NCBI GenBank assembly: GCA_963693365.1
Contig: CAVNZM010000008.1
Coordinates: 5,208,001 to 5,272,000, forward strand
DNA: 64,000 bases
Direction: 5' to 3'
Source: Amoebidium appalachense
Lineage: Eukaryota; Ichthyosporea
Positions 14,054 through 24,045 of this stretch are shown here, piece after piece. The translations under genes and the position numbers were made by a program. Below the pieces are notes generated by a model. That model did no database searches. It was not told where the DNA came from and saw only the letters and a list, made by a program, of their open reading frames with translations. Each line of letters opens with the position of its first letter. Within the stretch, counting starts at the first letter, position 1.

Positions 14054-14110
<57 letters not shown>
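13536..14110. repeat. GT-rich imperfect repeat block inside the hAT element
   Basis: Mainly (GT)n with recurring words such as GTATGTATGCA-GGTGTGTGTGTCTGTG at about 13593 and 13880, indicating internal duplication. It is read as long Cys-Val frames in several phases, none credible as coding. Confidence 0.85.
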
Positions 14111-14930
14111 CATAGCATGTACATGTGATTCTACAGGGTGGATGCATGTGCACGTTTGTAATACAGTTATCATGATCTGAGATAGTATGTGCCTGTGCAC
14201 GTGTACTAGCCTAGGTCACATGTGTGGTGTCACGGCTGTGTATGTATGTGCATGTGTGTCTTTGAACGGAACACAGTGGTGCACAGTGTGTGTATTGCCT
14301 GCCATCTAAGACGCGTGCCACTGATCATGATACACGTGGCACCTGCACCTGGTGGCCGTCGACTCTGAGCACCTAGATCCATTCCATGTTTAGGCCTTCC
14401 TGGGGGGGAAGGGGGGGGGGGGGGGAGTACTAGTGGGGGGGGGGGGGGGGGGAGATCCGCCTGAGAGGGGGGGGGGGGGAGGGATGAAAGGCCGGAGCGT
14501 CGGTGGGGGAGAAGGAGGGGCAGCACTGGTGGAGGGAACGGTGGGCAGCGGAGGAGGGGGGAATGGGGTTCGATTTCTGGGGGGGGGGAAGTTTTGAAGT
14601 GGAGGCCGGCCTATATATACATGCGCAGGCATATGCATTGTATGTTCATGTGGCCATGCATGGCTATGATGCATATGTGGTGTCACGGCTGTGTGTGTGT
14701 GAATGTGTGTGTGTGTGTCTGTGTGTGTGTGTGTGTGTGCGCGCGACGCCGTGGGTGTGTGCAAAAATGTGTTTGGTGTGACAACATGTGCTAGGCTGGC
14801 GCTGTAGTCAGGGTTTGCCATTGAACATTCTACAGGGACAGGGAGACACGTACGTACGTGTGCAGCTTGTGTGGGTGGTGTATGCCCCGTGTATGATGAG
14901 ACCTGCGAAGTCATGAGAAGCTTCCCCCCG

Positions 14931-14976
<46 letters not shown>

Positions 14977-15789
14977 CTCTCGGGCGTTCCAATTCGGCCG
15001 GGACGATTTTCGGAACTGTGTTTTCAAATATCGGAAATTCCGATTTTTTTCGTAACTTCGAACCCTGGACGATGATGCCCGACAACTTCAAGCCGCTGTT
15101 GTTTGTGCACCAGAGACCAGACAGAGTGCATGTGTGACCTGGCCCACCTGGGCCCGGTCAACTCACCGGGCACGGCACCGCCGGGTGTGAGCACTGACTC
15201 CACTGAGCAGCCGCTAAACTAGCCTCTGAGGCTCAGGCTGATTCTACCTTCTATGTACTGAGCCTCGGACCAGTGGTGCCTCATTTTCCTTCCTACCTCA
15301 GCAGAAATGCTAGTAGTGACAATGCTTATCTGTGTACGCGAAGTGACTGCTGCGAATTCGAAGAAAGGCTGCGAAGAAAAAAGACTGCGGGCTACGTCAG
15401 TACTAGTACGTGTCAGCCTCTGATTCAATACGGTACCGATATCGATGTACCTGCGGTAGATGGGGAAAAAAAAACCTATATAGAAAAGTAACATAAACAA
15501 ATACTCAGAATACTTAAATGAACAGCGTAGCCTTGGTATTATATCGGCCAGAGAGAGGGAGTGCACCGTTTAGTAAAACGGGTGCCGCACTCTCAATACT
15601 GCAGTACTAGTGCAGCCACTGTGCAGGCCTAGGACTCGGCATTTATTCAAGTCATTATTATAATTACACTAGCACGTACAATCAGTCTGGGCCCTGAATG
15701 CCGGGCACGTCCGGATACATTAGTATATTGAAGGGAGCTCGAGAGCCGGATTTTGAAACAGAGGGGGAGGGGGGGCCGGGAGAAAGAAG

Positions 15790-15833
<44 letters not shown>

Positions 15834-16033
15834 CTTTTTCTTAGGTGGTGGTGGGGTAGAGAGGAGGGTCCCCTAAGTAGGTGCCTTCCGCGCCCCCCCC
15901 CCCCCCCCCCCCCCCTCCCCCCTCCCCCCCCCACACACACACACATACACTACCCCTTACTCCCCTTCCCCTTCTCCCCTTCCCCCCCCCCCCCCCCCCC
16001 AGTTCTCGGATGAGCTCCCCACAGATCATGCGC

Positions 16034-16096
<63 letters not shown>

Positions 16097-16422
16097 CCCA
16101 CACTTTCTTTAATTAACGGTAAATTCAGTTTCACCCAGCCCCTGATGATTCACACTTACCTGCACACATATGCACCACTACTCACACACGAGCGAGGTGC
16201 ACCCGCACAATAATTACATACATGCAGATACACTCACCATTTTATTCATAAAAATGGCAAACGTGCACATCATGTGTATGCAATGTCCTGGCAAATGGCC
16301 TTGAATACTGGAAGAAAGTGTCACGCGTGACACTGTATTGCCATGTTACTGTAAACAGATAGCAGGAGACTCTCAGGCACTCTCGCACACGGCGCATACG
16401 CGTGCGCACGCACGCGCGCGCG

Positions 16423-16435
<13 letters not shown>

Positions 16436-16503
<68 letters not shown>
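16436..16503. repeat. (CA)n microsatellite with CG-rich leader
   Basis: A pure CA array preceded by alternating GCGCGC (16411-16430). The purine-pyrimidine alternation over about 95 bp could adopt Z-DNA. A second (CA)n lies at 16037-16093. Confidence 0.9.
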
Positions 16504-16507
<4 letters not shown>

Positions 16508-16555
16508 TGTGCTTTACAATACACCCACTGAAAACCCCCTTGCTGTGAACTGAAG

Positions 16556-16900
16556 TAATACTATTCTACAAACAGCTGAATAATTATGCAAACAGCTGAA
16601 ATTCAATTCATATCGCTGACTGCAAGTCAAAAAGAATAATTCTGCAAACAGCTGAATTATTCTGCAAACTGCTGAATTATTCTGCAAACAGCTGAATCAT
16701 GTTGCGCATAGCTACATAGCAAAATGGAAATCATTCAGCTAAAGCATTATAATGATTTTGCTTGGAGCCGAATACGTGTAGTATTAATCTGCTACTACAT
16801 ATACTATAAGAAAAGATCATCTCTGCTCAATGTGAAATGATTCTGCTCAGAGCAGAATTATTCTGAATTTGAAGAATGCATCTACTTCTACTGAATGAAT
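16556..16900. repeat. Degenerate ATTCTGCAAACAGCTGAA repeat cluster
   Basis: The word ATTCTGCAAACAGCTGAAT recurs with small changes at about 16562, 16580, 16636, 16656 and 16676, then decays into CTGCTCAGAGCAGAATTATTCTG (16835-16865) and related words to 16930. Copies contain the self-complementary CAGCTG and pair ATTC with GAAT, so single strands could fold. No coding signal. Confidence 0.7.
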
Positions 16901-18226
16901 ATTCTGCGTATTTTGCGTTTGCTGAATAGTCATTCTACTGTTGCTGAAAAATGCTGGCAAAATTAGAATAATCATGACCTTTGCATACCAACTCTGCTGG
17001 GGCCATTGATTCCGTCAGTGCCAGTGAATGAGCCGACATGGAGTACATACACTCAAAAGGCACACACATGCACACACAAAACACACAGTATTGCTCTCTC
17101 CTTTTAATTTTCTTCTCTCGCCGATCCCCGTGTTCCCTTCCCCCCCCCCCCCCCCCCCTCTTCCTCCTCCTCCTCCTCTCTCTCGAGATCCCGAATTCCC
17201 TCTCTTCCATGCCCCTCCCCCCCTCCCCCCCTCCCCCCTTCCCTCCCTTCCCCTTTAACTTTCCTCCTACCTTCCCTCCATGGCTAAGCGTATCCAGTAC
17301 ATCTCCAATACCATTTTACACATATACCACACGCCACGAGCACAGCACGGTGGTCATGATAGCCACCTTAAATAATGATGATCTGGTGGGTGGTGTCAAG
17401 GCTGAGAGTGATGTATAGTTATAACACCGGGGGAGGGTGGGGAGGAGGGGGGCCTTACGGTTAGCTTGCGGAGGGGGGGAGGGGGGAGCAGGGGGAAGGG
17501 GGGGAGGGGGGAGGAGGGGGGAGGGCTGTGGTGTAACAGTAATATTTGCCATATTCGTCAGCTGAATGAAGCACAAAAAAAACAGAAAAAAATGAACCTT
17601 CAAAAAAGATTAGGAGTGTGGGTGCACTCATTGAACTCCTAAATCCATATATGGAGTTCAGGATCCAGCTAGGGTTTGTATCCTGTTGGCTACTTATTTT
17701 TAGTGACATGGTTATAATTTGTTTTTTCCGCTGGAAACCTCTCCCTCATGATCAACACAGATCGTAAGCTGTCCCCCATGTTGCGATGATCGTATGTCGT
17801 TTTTCACACACAACCCACGCCTGTCATTCATTGCTTAGACAAAGGGACAATTAACTTGCTGGGGAATTGGGGGGTGGGGGTGGGTTGGTGGGTGGGTGGA
17901 GGGGAGGGAGGGGGGGGGGGGGGGGGGGATGTTGTTACTGTGGTGTGTGCCATATGCAGTAACCAAAAATATATCATCAGAATAATAGTTGATATTAGTA
18001 TAGTAGCCAGTAGGCTGCGAGTCGGCGCTCCATGCATGGATGAGGAATTCAATCTTTAAGCTTAAGTGCTATGTGTCCTGGCAACACTCCCGCACGTACA
18101 TCAGCCTGTGCACGGTTGTGCATGCTCAGGCGGAAGGCCGATAGTTTATATATAATTAAAGGATTTCAACTTGGGGGAACGAAATAGTTCCTGTTGACCC
18201 CACGTACGTACCGTTGGTGTCGTGTT

Positions 18227-18265
<39 letters not shown>

Positions 18266-18589
18266 CCCCTCCCCCCCCCTTGGCCCCCGCGGCCGAGCCG
18301 CTAGTAGAGGCTCCCTTCCGGAACACACCGCGGCCGGCCGGGGGCTGAGCGCAGGCTCAGCACCCTAGCCTTCTGATACAGCGTACCAAATACATCTTCC
18401 TTTAAAGCTTCTTAAATTCGATATCGACTATAGTTTCTATTATATCATTTGACGTACTGTAACAGGGACGCCGTTTATATTTGTGTGCTGACAGCCAGTC
18501 AATCTTGCATACATCAGCATGTGCGTGTGTGTGTGTGTGTGTGTGTGTGATGTGTGCAACATGTGCATTTTGTGTGTGTCTGTTTGACA

Positions 18590-18622
<33 letters not shown>

Positions 18623-18670
18623 CCTTGGGACTACGGTAAGTATGATACTTGTGCACACAAGAGGAAGTTG

Positions 18671-19040
18671 GGGGGGGGGGGGGGGGGGGGGGGGAGAGAG
18701 AGAGAGAGCTCGAGAGAGAGAGCTCGAGAGAGAGAGAGCTCGAGAGAGAGCTCGAGAGAGAGAGAGAGGGAGGGAGAGAGAGAGAGGGGGGGGGGGGGGG
18801 GAGAGAGAGAGAGCGGAAGAACGGGGGGGGGGGAGAGAGAGAGAGAGCTCGAGAGAGCTCGAGAGAGAAGGAGAGAGAGAGAGAAAGAGGGGGGAGAGAG
18901 TTCGAGAGAGAGAGCTCGAGAGAGGGAGAGCGGGGGAGAGAGCTCGAGAGAGAGAAGAGAGAGAGAGACTCGGAGAGAGAGCGTGAGCGTGAGCGAGTGA
19001 GAGGGGAGAGAGAGAGCGAGAGAAGAGACAGTGAGAGAGA
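18671..19040. repeat. GA-rich polypurine block with GAGCTC/CTCGAG punctuation
   Basis: About 370 bp of (GA)n broken at irregular intervals by AGCTCGAG. Each interruption contains overlapping palindromes GAGCTC and CTCGAG. Poly-G runs interrupt it at 18787-18800 and 18825-18834. Long frames here (Arg-Glu or Leu-Ser rich) are repeat artefacts. Confidence 0.85.
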
Positions 19041-19487
19041 ATTTGTCGGGCAGAGAGAAAGCTTTCAAGTGTGTTCATTTGCATGCACAGCAGGCATCCA
19101 AAATGTCTTTGTTCGACGTGAGAACCTTCAATTGCAAGGAAGAGAAACCAGGGAGATCTCCGGGGGGAGGAGGGGGAGGGGGGGGGGGGGGGGGGTTTGC
19201 TTGTCTGGGGCACGTGTTGCACAGTCAGAGCGGGTTTCATAAGGGGGATTTCTTTAGATCAGATTTATAGGCCCTTCCGGATCATTGGCAAGCAGGTGCA
19301 CATCACGCCAATCACTAATCACACGGCCCAATTCGGGTCTGACCCGACCCGACCCGGCCCGGAACCCTAAAAGAAACCTCCCATCTTTAAGTGGTGTCAC
19401 ATAGAACTATTGTACCTCCATACGTGCATACATTACTATTCATCCCTCTGCCACAGCCCAATTAAAGACACCCCCATATCTATGCAT

Positions 19488-19677
19488 CTATCGTGCCGGG
19501 CCTTGGTCCTCCTCTGCATCTTCAAACAGTCCCTCGTCATATGTTGGGGCCTGGGCCTGCCCTTGCTGTAGCAGTGCGTCCAATTGCTGGGGGGTAGGCA
19601 GCTGGAACACATCCTCAAGGTGACGCAGTGTGCGTGCAGCCTGCGCGCGCGCGTGTGTATGTATTGTGTGTGTGTGT

Positions 19678-19713
<36 letters not shown>

Positions 19714-20915
19714 GGGGGGGGACAGGGGGACAGGGAGAGGGGAGGGAGGGGTAGTGGTGGGTGGGTGGTGGTGGTGGTGGCGGCGGGGGGGGGGGGGGGG
19801 GGGGGGGGGGGGTAGAATGTATTATAGAGTACCAAGTACATTGTCATGACGCAGCAACACAAATTGGGGGGGGGGGGGGGGGGGGGGGGGGGAGAAGGGG
19901 GAGAGAGAGAGAGGGGGGGGGGGGGGGGGGTTAGAATGTGTAAGACAGTATGATGGACAACAAAAGGCCACACAAGAGTATGCAGAGCCCATCATCGGGG
20001 GGATGGGTGATTTAGCCCGTGATGGGGGCTGAGGCCATATATGGATGTGGCCTGGCCTTGCTGCATGTGTGTGCCTGGATTCGTGGTGTGTGTGTGTGTG
20101 TGGGTGTGTGTGTGTGCATGTGTAGTGTGTGTGTTTGTGTGTTTGTGTGTGCGCGCGTCTGCGTGTGTCTGTATCGGGGTGTGTGCATGGGTGGCTGTGT
20201 CCGTGTGTATGCGTGCGTGCCGTGGAGTGGCAAGGCACGACCTGTCACAGACACAGCCCCGCATGGGTACATGTGCCCGTTCGAATGTATGTGTGTGTGT
20301 CTCTTCAGGTATGTTTATATAGTGCCCGCTCGAATGTGTGTGTGTAAGCCTGTGTGGCCATCGGGTATTCTTATTAGTGTTCTTGCTGTGCCTGTGTCCC
20401 CATGACCCACTCTTGTGTTGTGTCCCTTGGGTGTGTGCGGGAGAGGGAGGGAGGAGGGGGCGGGCTGAGGCGTGTATGCCAGTGCTCATGGGGGTGTGAT
20501 GTGCTCCTCGGGTTATCATGTGTGCCTCTTGGGCTGTGTGCGCGTGCACCCCTACTCTTTTTCTCTCCCCCCCCCCCCCCCCCCCCCCCCCCCCCACACA
20601 CTCCCGGGTGCTCCTTTTAGTGTGTGTACCGCCCCCCCCCCCCCCCCCCCTTTTTTTTTTTGGGGGGGGGGGGGGGGGGGAGGGGGGGGGGTATATATGG
20701 GAGAGTGTGTGCACCTCCTAAGATGTTTGAGTGTGTGTAGCTTGGAGTATGGATGCCACCTGTTCTGTGTGCGCGTGACCTTTGGGTGTGTGTGTGTTTG
20801 CGTTTGTGTGTGTGTGCCGCCTCTTAATGTGTGTGTGTGTATGTGTGTGTGTGTGTGTGTTCCCATTGATCTGTGTGTGGCGACAATTATGCGTACCCGA
20901 GTGCCCCTCGATGTA

Positions 20916-20956
<41 letters not shown>

Positions 20957-21325
20957 CCCCCCATTGATCTGTGTGGCACCAATTATGCGCGCTCGAGTGC
21001 CCCTCGATGTATGTGTGTATGTGTGTGTGTGTGTGTGTGTGTGTCACTTCCAGTGTGTGTGCCCCCTAAAATCTGTATGCCCATTTTCATTGATTGCTCC
21101 ATGTAGTGTGTGTGTGTGTGTGTGTGTGTGCACCCACCTGTTGGTCCGCCTGCAGGTGTGCCTCGAGCTCTTCAATGTTGTCTGCCGTGTAAAACATATC
21201 CTCCTCTGTGTGCACTATCAGTCTCTTGCTGCCCACACACACCCCTACACCAAAAACCATCCTCACGAAACAACCTCCACACAGAATGGAAGAAAAAAAG
21301 ACCAGCACACACGTGTGCACTCATG

Positions 21326-21361
<36 letters not shown>

Positions 21362-23327
21362 GGAAAGCGGGCGCAAACACACACATGGCCCCCCCCTCCC
21401 CCCGGAAAAAAGAAAAAAAAGGAAACACACACACACACACACACCAATCATGCCACACAGATGCCTGCACCCCGTAATCACATGACCAACCACGCCATGA
21501 CCCCCCATACAGCCCCCCCCCCCCCCCCCCCCTCCCCCCCCCCTCCCCACACACACACCAAACTCCCCCTTCTCGATCCATCCATCCCCCCCTCCCCCCC
21601 CCCCCCCCTTCCCCTCCCCCCACCACCCCACACACACACCACCACCACCACCAAACTCCCCTACCTTCATCCATTGCATCTTCATCTGGGTCTGGGTGCA
21701 ACGCTTGGCATTCGGACATGGCTTGGAACATGGCATCCACTGGGGGGAGGGGGGAGGGGGGGGGGGGGTTTGAATGCGTCAAAAAGTACGAAGTACACAA
21801 GAACAAACGGATAACACGATGCAGAATGCAAGCCATACATAAAGAGTATGCATAATAAGCAGAGCCCATCCTCAGGGGGGGCCCACGTCATCCACAGTAC
21901 CCGAGTTTCGACCTATTCCCCTCAGGGTGGTGGTGTCAGTGGCCTGTGGGGAGGTAGAGAAAAATGGGATGGTAGCTACAATTTTATCGGTGGTTTACTG
22001 TTTTTATAATGAATACTGAAAATGAGAGAAAAGGGGAATCGAGAGACCAGGGTTACAATATTTAGGCAGTTTTAGTATGTGGTAGCCGTGGTTTGAGTGT
22101 CGACATTGGTTTCTTGCACAGAGAGAAGCATGTGGGGCATTGGCTACGGAGAAGGGAGGAGGCAGGGGAAAGAAGGGACGAGGGGGCAGGGGGGGGGGGG
22201 GGGGGGGGGGGGGAGGGGGGGGGAGAGAGATAGGGGGCGGGGGGGGGAGCGGGAAGGGGACGGGGAGATGTATGCAGGGGGGAGGGGATAAACGGGTTGG
22301 GGGACGGGGGGAGGGGGGGAGGGTGTGTGTGGTATGGTTGGAGGTGTACGCACGTGCAGCCTGGTTTTCAGGAACAAAGCGCAGCTCCGAAACGGTGGGC
22401 TCAGCCTCCTGCCCAGCCTCCTCCTCCTCGTCCGAACCCTGCCCACATCCTCCCCGTCAGTTACCTCCCCCCTTACCCCCCCCTCCCCTCCTTTCCCCTC
22501 CCCCCACTTCCCCCCTTTCCGCTCCCCCTCCTCTCCCCCCCCCCCCCCCCTCTCCCTCCTTCCCCCCCCCCCCCTCTTCCCGGAAAAAAAGTAGGTACCT
22601 GCTCTTCTGCCTGGCCGTCCGTGTCCAGGTGGCAGTAGAGGCAGGGATGAGGGAAGTTGGCTGTGTCCTTGCACGTGGCGTGGCACACGATGGATGGGTA
22701 GGCCAGGCAGTAGCCCCGGCCAGCCTCGGCACTCCACCACACTAGCTGGCTGCACATAAAGTGTTAGCAGGTGCACTGGGGATAGATGAGGCACAGCCAC
22801 AGTGGGGTAGATGAAAGCACAACGATAGGTAGCACACAGCTACAACGGGCGAATATTACCAGGGACAAGAAGGAGCGGGGCAGGGGTGGTGGTGGTGGTG
22901 GTGGTGGTGGGGGATGGGGTGGGGGGAGGGGCGGGGGGAGTAGGAGCGAGAAGCGGCGAAAGCGGCAGGGTGTGGTGTGTGTGGGTGGATGCGAGCGCGC
23001 ATGCGCGTGCGAGTGCTTGCACAGGCGCCGGCGCACGTGTGTGTATGTATGTGTGCACGCGTGTGCGTGTGCGTGCGTGTGTGTGCGTATGGTGGTGGTG
23101 GAGGGCGGGAGAAGGGGGAGAGGGGGAGGGAGGAGGGGGGGGGGGGGGGGGGGGGGGTGGGGAGGGAGGGGAGGACGGGCGAGGAATCGTTGAGTTCGAC
23201 TGCACCTCTCGTCTATGTGCAGTGTGCCTGTGCCCTGGCACGTATCACCCAGGTACAGTGCCGTCTGCTCCTCCGTGTGGCGCGGCGCCGTGAGCTCAGG
23301 CAGCGACTGAATGCACACTAGCGTCAT
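19488..23327 (-). CDS. CLNS1A: pICln, methylosome / snRNP assembly chaperone (6 exons)
   Basis: Exons: 23206-23327, 22599-22749, 22354-22438, 21665-21739, 21138-21205 and 19488-19640; 217 aa (human 237). The PH-like fold begins with QGTGTLHIDES and continues QLVWWSAEAGRGYCLAYPSI. An acidic loop (SDEEEEAGQEAEP) precedes LRFVPENQAALDAMFQAMSE, then CQALHPDPDED, the most diagnostic stretch. The C-terminus has FYTADN...HLEDVF and ends in an acidic EDAEEDQGPAR. In the family, pICln binds Sm proteins and PRMT5 in the cytosol and holds Sm proteins before SMN-dependent snRNP assembly. All six junctions are phase-consistent GT-AG. The polypyrimidine tract of exon 4 is the poly-C tail of a short repeat (21768-21923). 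Confidence 0.93.
19931..19998 (-). repeat. Diverged copy of the poly-C-ended short repeat
   Basis: Plus strand: poly-G then TTAGAATGTGTAAGACAGTA, ending GAGTATGCAGAGCCCATCAT. The end words match the 156-bp consensus (GAATGCGT near the tract, CAGAGCCCATC distally) with an internal deletion. A shorter remnant, GTAGAATGTATTATAGAGTA, follows poly-G at 19812. Confidence 0.6.
20868..21030. repeat. Two-copy tandem repeat in pICln intron 5
   Basis: CCCATTGATCTGTGTG...AATTATGCG...CGAGTGCCCCTCGATGTATG occurs at about 20867-20916 and again at 20963-21012, separated by a variable (GT)n. The period is about 97 bp and the copies differ at several positions. Confidence 0.75.
21768..21923 (-). repeat. Full-length poly-C-ended short interspersed repeat, copy A
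   Basis: A 156-bp unit starting next to poly-G with TTTGAATGCGTCAAAAAG and ending CCTATTCCCCTC. I see no difference from copy B at 33246-33401. Read on the minus strand it ends in a poly-C tail, which merges with the pyrimidine tract of pICln exon 4. The element lacks an obvious long frame, so it is probably non-autonomous. Confidence 0.75.
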
Positions 23328-23411
23328 GGTGGCTGGGCTCGGTGGGAGGGGAGCAGGGAAACGTGACAGGGGGTGACAAACAACTGAGAACCTGTGGCGC
23401 CGGCCGCGGAG

Positions 23412-23482
23412 TTTTGGCGCCGGCTGGCGGGGCCGGGATTGAAAACTTGCGGCACGAGTCCATGTGACGTCATGTTACGTCA
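23412..23482 (-). promoter_or_regulatory. pICln promoter region: TTTTGGCGCC and two CRE-like sites
   Basis: Upstream of the ATG at 23327 lie TTTTGGCGCC (about 23413-23422, an E2F-like core), then TGACGTCA (23465-23472, a perfect CRE) and TTACGTCA (23475-23482). No TATA box is evident. Factor names are by analogy with animal motifs. Confidence 0.4.
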
Positions 23483-23954
23483 TCACGGCGGGGGGGGGGG
23501 GGGGGAGGGGGGGGGTATAGGGCTGCATGCTGGAGACTGGAGTGCCGTGAAGGATGAGCTTATTTGTGTGAGGCTTGATCATGAGGGATGAATAACAGCC
23601 TGGACAGTTATACAGCCTGTGTACGTATACATATGGAGGTATTGCGAAAGAGCATGCATATAGGACAAGGTACCGGACCGGGTATAGGACATGAATTTGG
23701 GGGTTTACGCTGTTTACTCGAGGCAAAGAGAACCAGTCTCAGGTATGGGGGGGGGGTTTTGCTCGGAATATCCCCTCAGCGGTATATCATGATCACGTAC
23801 ATAGATGTCGGGTGGTGACTATATATCAGGGTTTACTTTCTCTACGAGACACCATAAAGACTACAAGGAGAAATCAATTAGTTGGGGTTCCCCGTTTTTT
23901 TTTGTTTTTTTTTTATTTAAAGGGGCTCCCCTCGGGACACTCGGTATCAGCTGG

Positions 23955-23955
<1 letters not shown>

Positions 23956-24025
<70 letters not shown>

Positions 24026-24039
24026 TGTGTGTGTGTGCG
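23956..24039. repeat. (GT)n array abutting the 3' end of the LINE
   Basis: A GT array of about 80 bp. On the LINE's sense strand it is (CA)n starting within a few bases of the ORF2 stop codon, so it may be the element's 3' tail rather than an unrelated microsatellite. Confidence 0.85.
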
Positions 24040-24045
24040 CGTGCG

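Larger units (their letters stand above)
11908..15076. mobile_element. hAT DNA transposon with TIRs and 8-bp TSD
   Basis: The left end reads CAGGGTTCGAAG from 11916. The right end, ending at 15068, is CTTCGAACCCTGG, the inverted match. The octamer ACGATGAT flanks both sides (11908-11915 and 15069-15076). An 8-bp duplication is the hAT signature, and a hAT-type transposase fragment lies inside (12564-13319, plus strand). Subterminal sequence at both ends is rich in TTCCG/CGGAA words. The interior also holds a 600-bp GT-rich block (13536-14110) and poly-G tracts, which may be later expansions. The perfect duplication suggests the insertion is not ancient, though the transposase is incomplete. 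Confidence 0.85.
15077..19487. other. Gene-poor spacer between hAT element and pICln
   Basis: Holds poly-G (15794-15830) and poly-C (15894-15914, 15980-16000) tracts, CA arrays (16037-16093, 16436-16503), a degenerate A/T-rich repeat (16556-16900), G/A and C-rich blocks and a GA-rich polypurine block (18671-19040). No exon with family similarity was found. The sequence around 15135-15300 and 17540-18180 is unique and AT-richer. Confidence 0.5.

Noticed and set aside
15219-15566. 115-aa minus-strand frame with a hydrophobic stretch
   Set aside because: No similarity, no splice partners and no promoter; isolated chance frame in AT-richer DNA.
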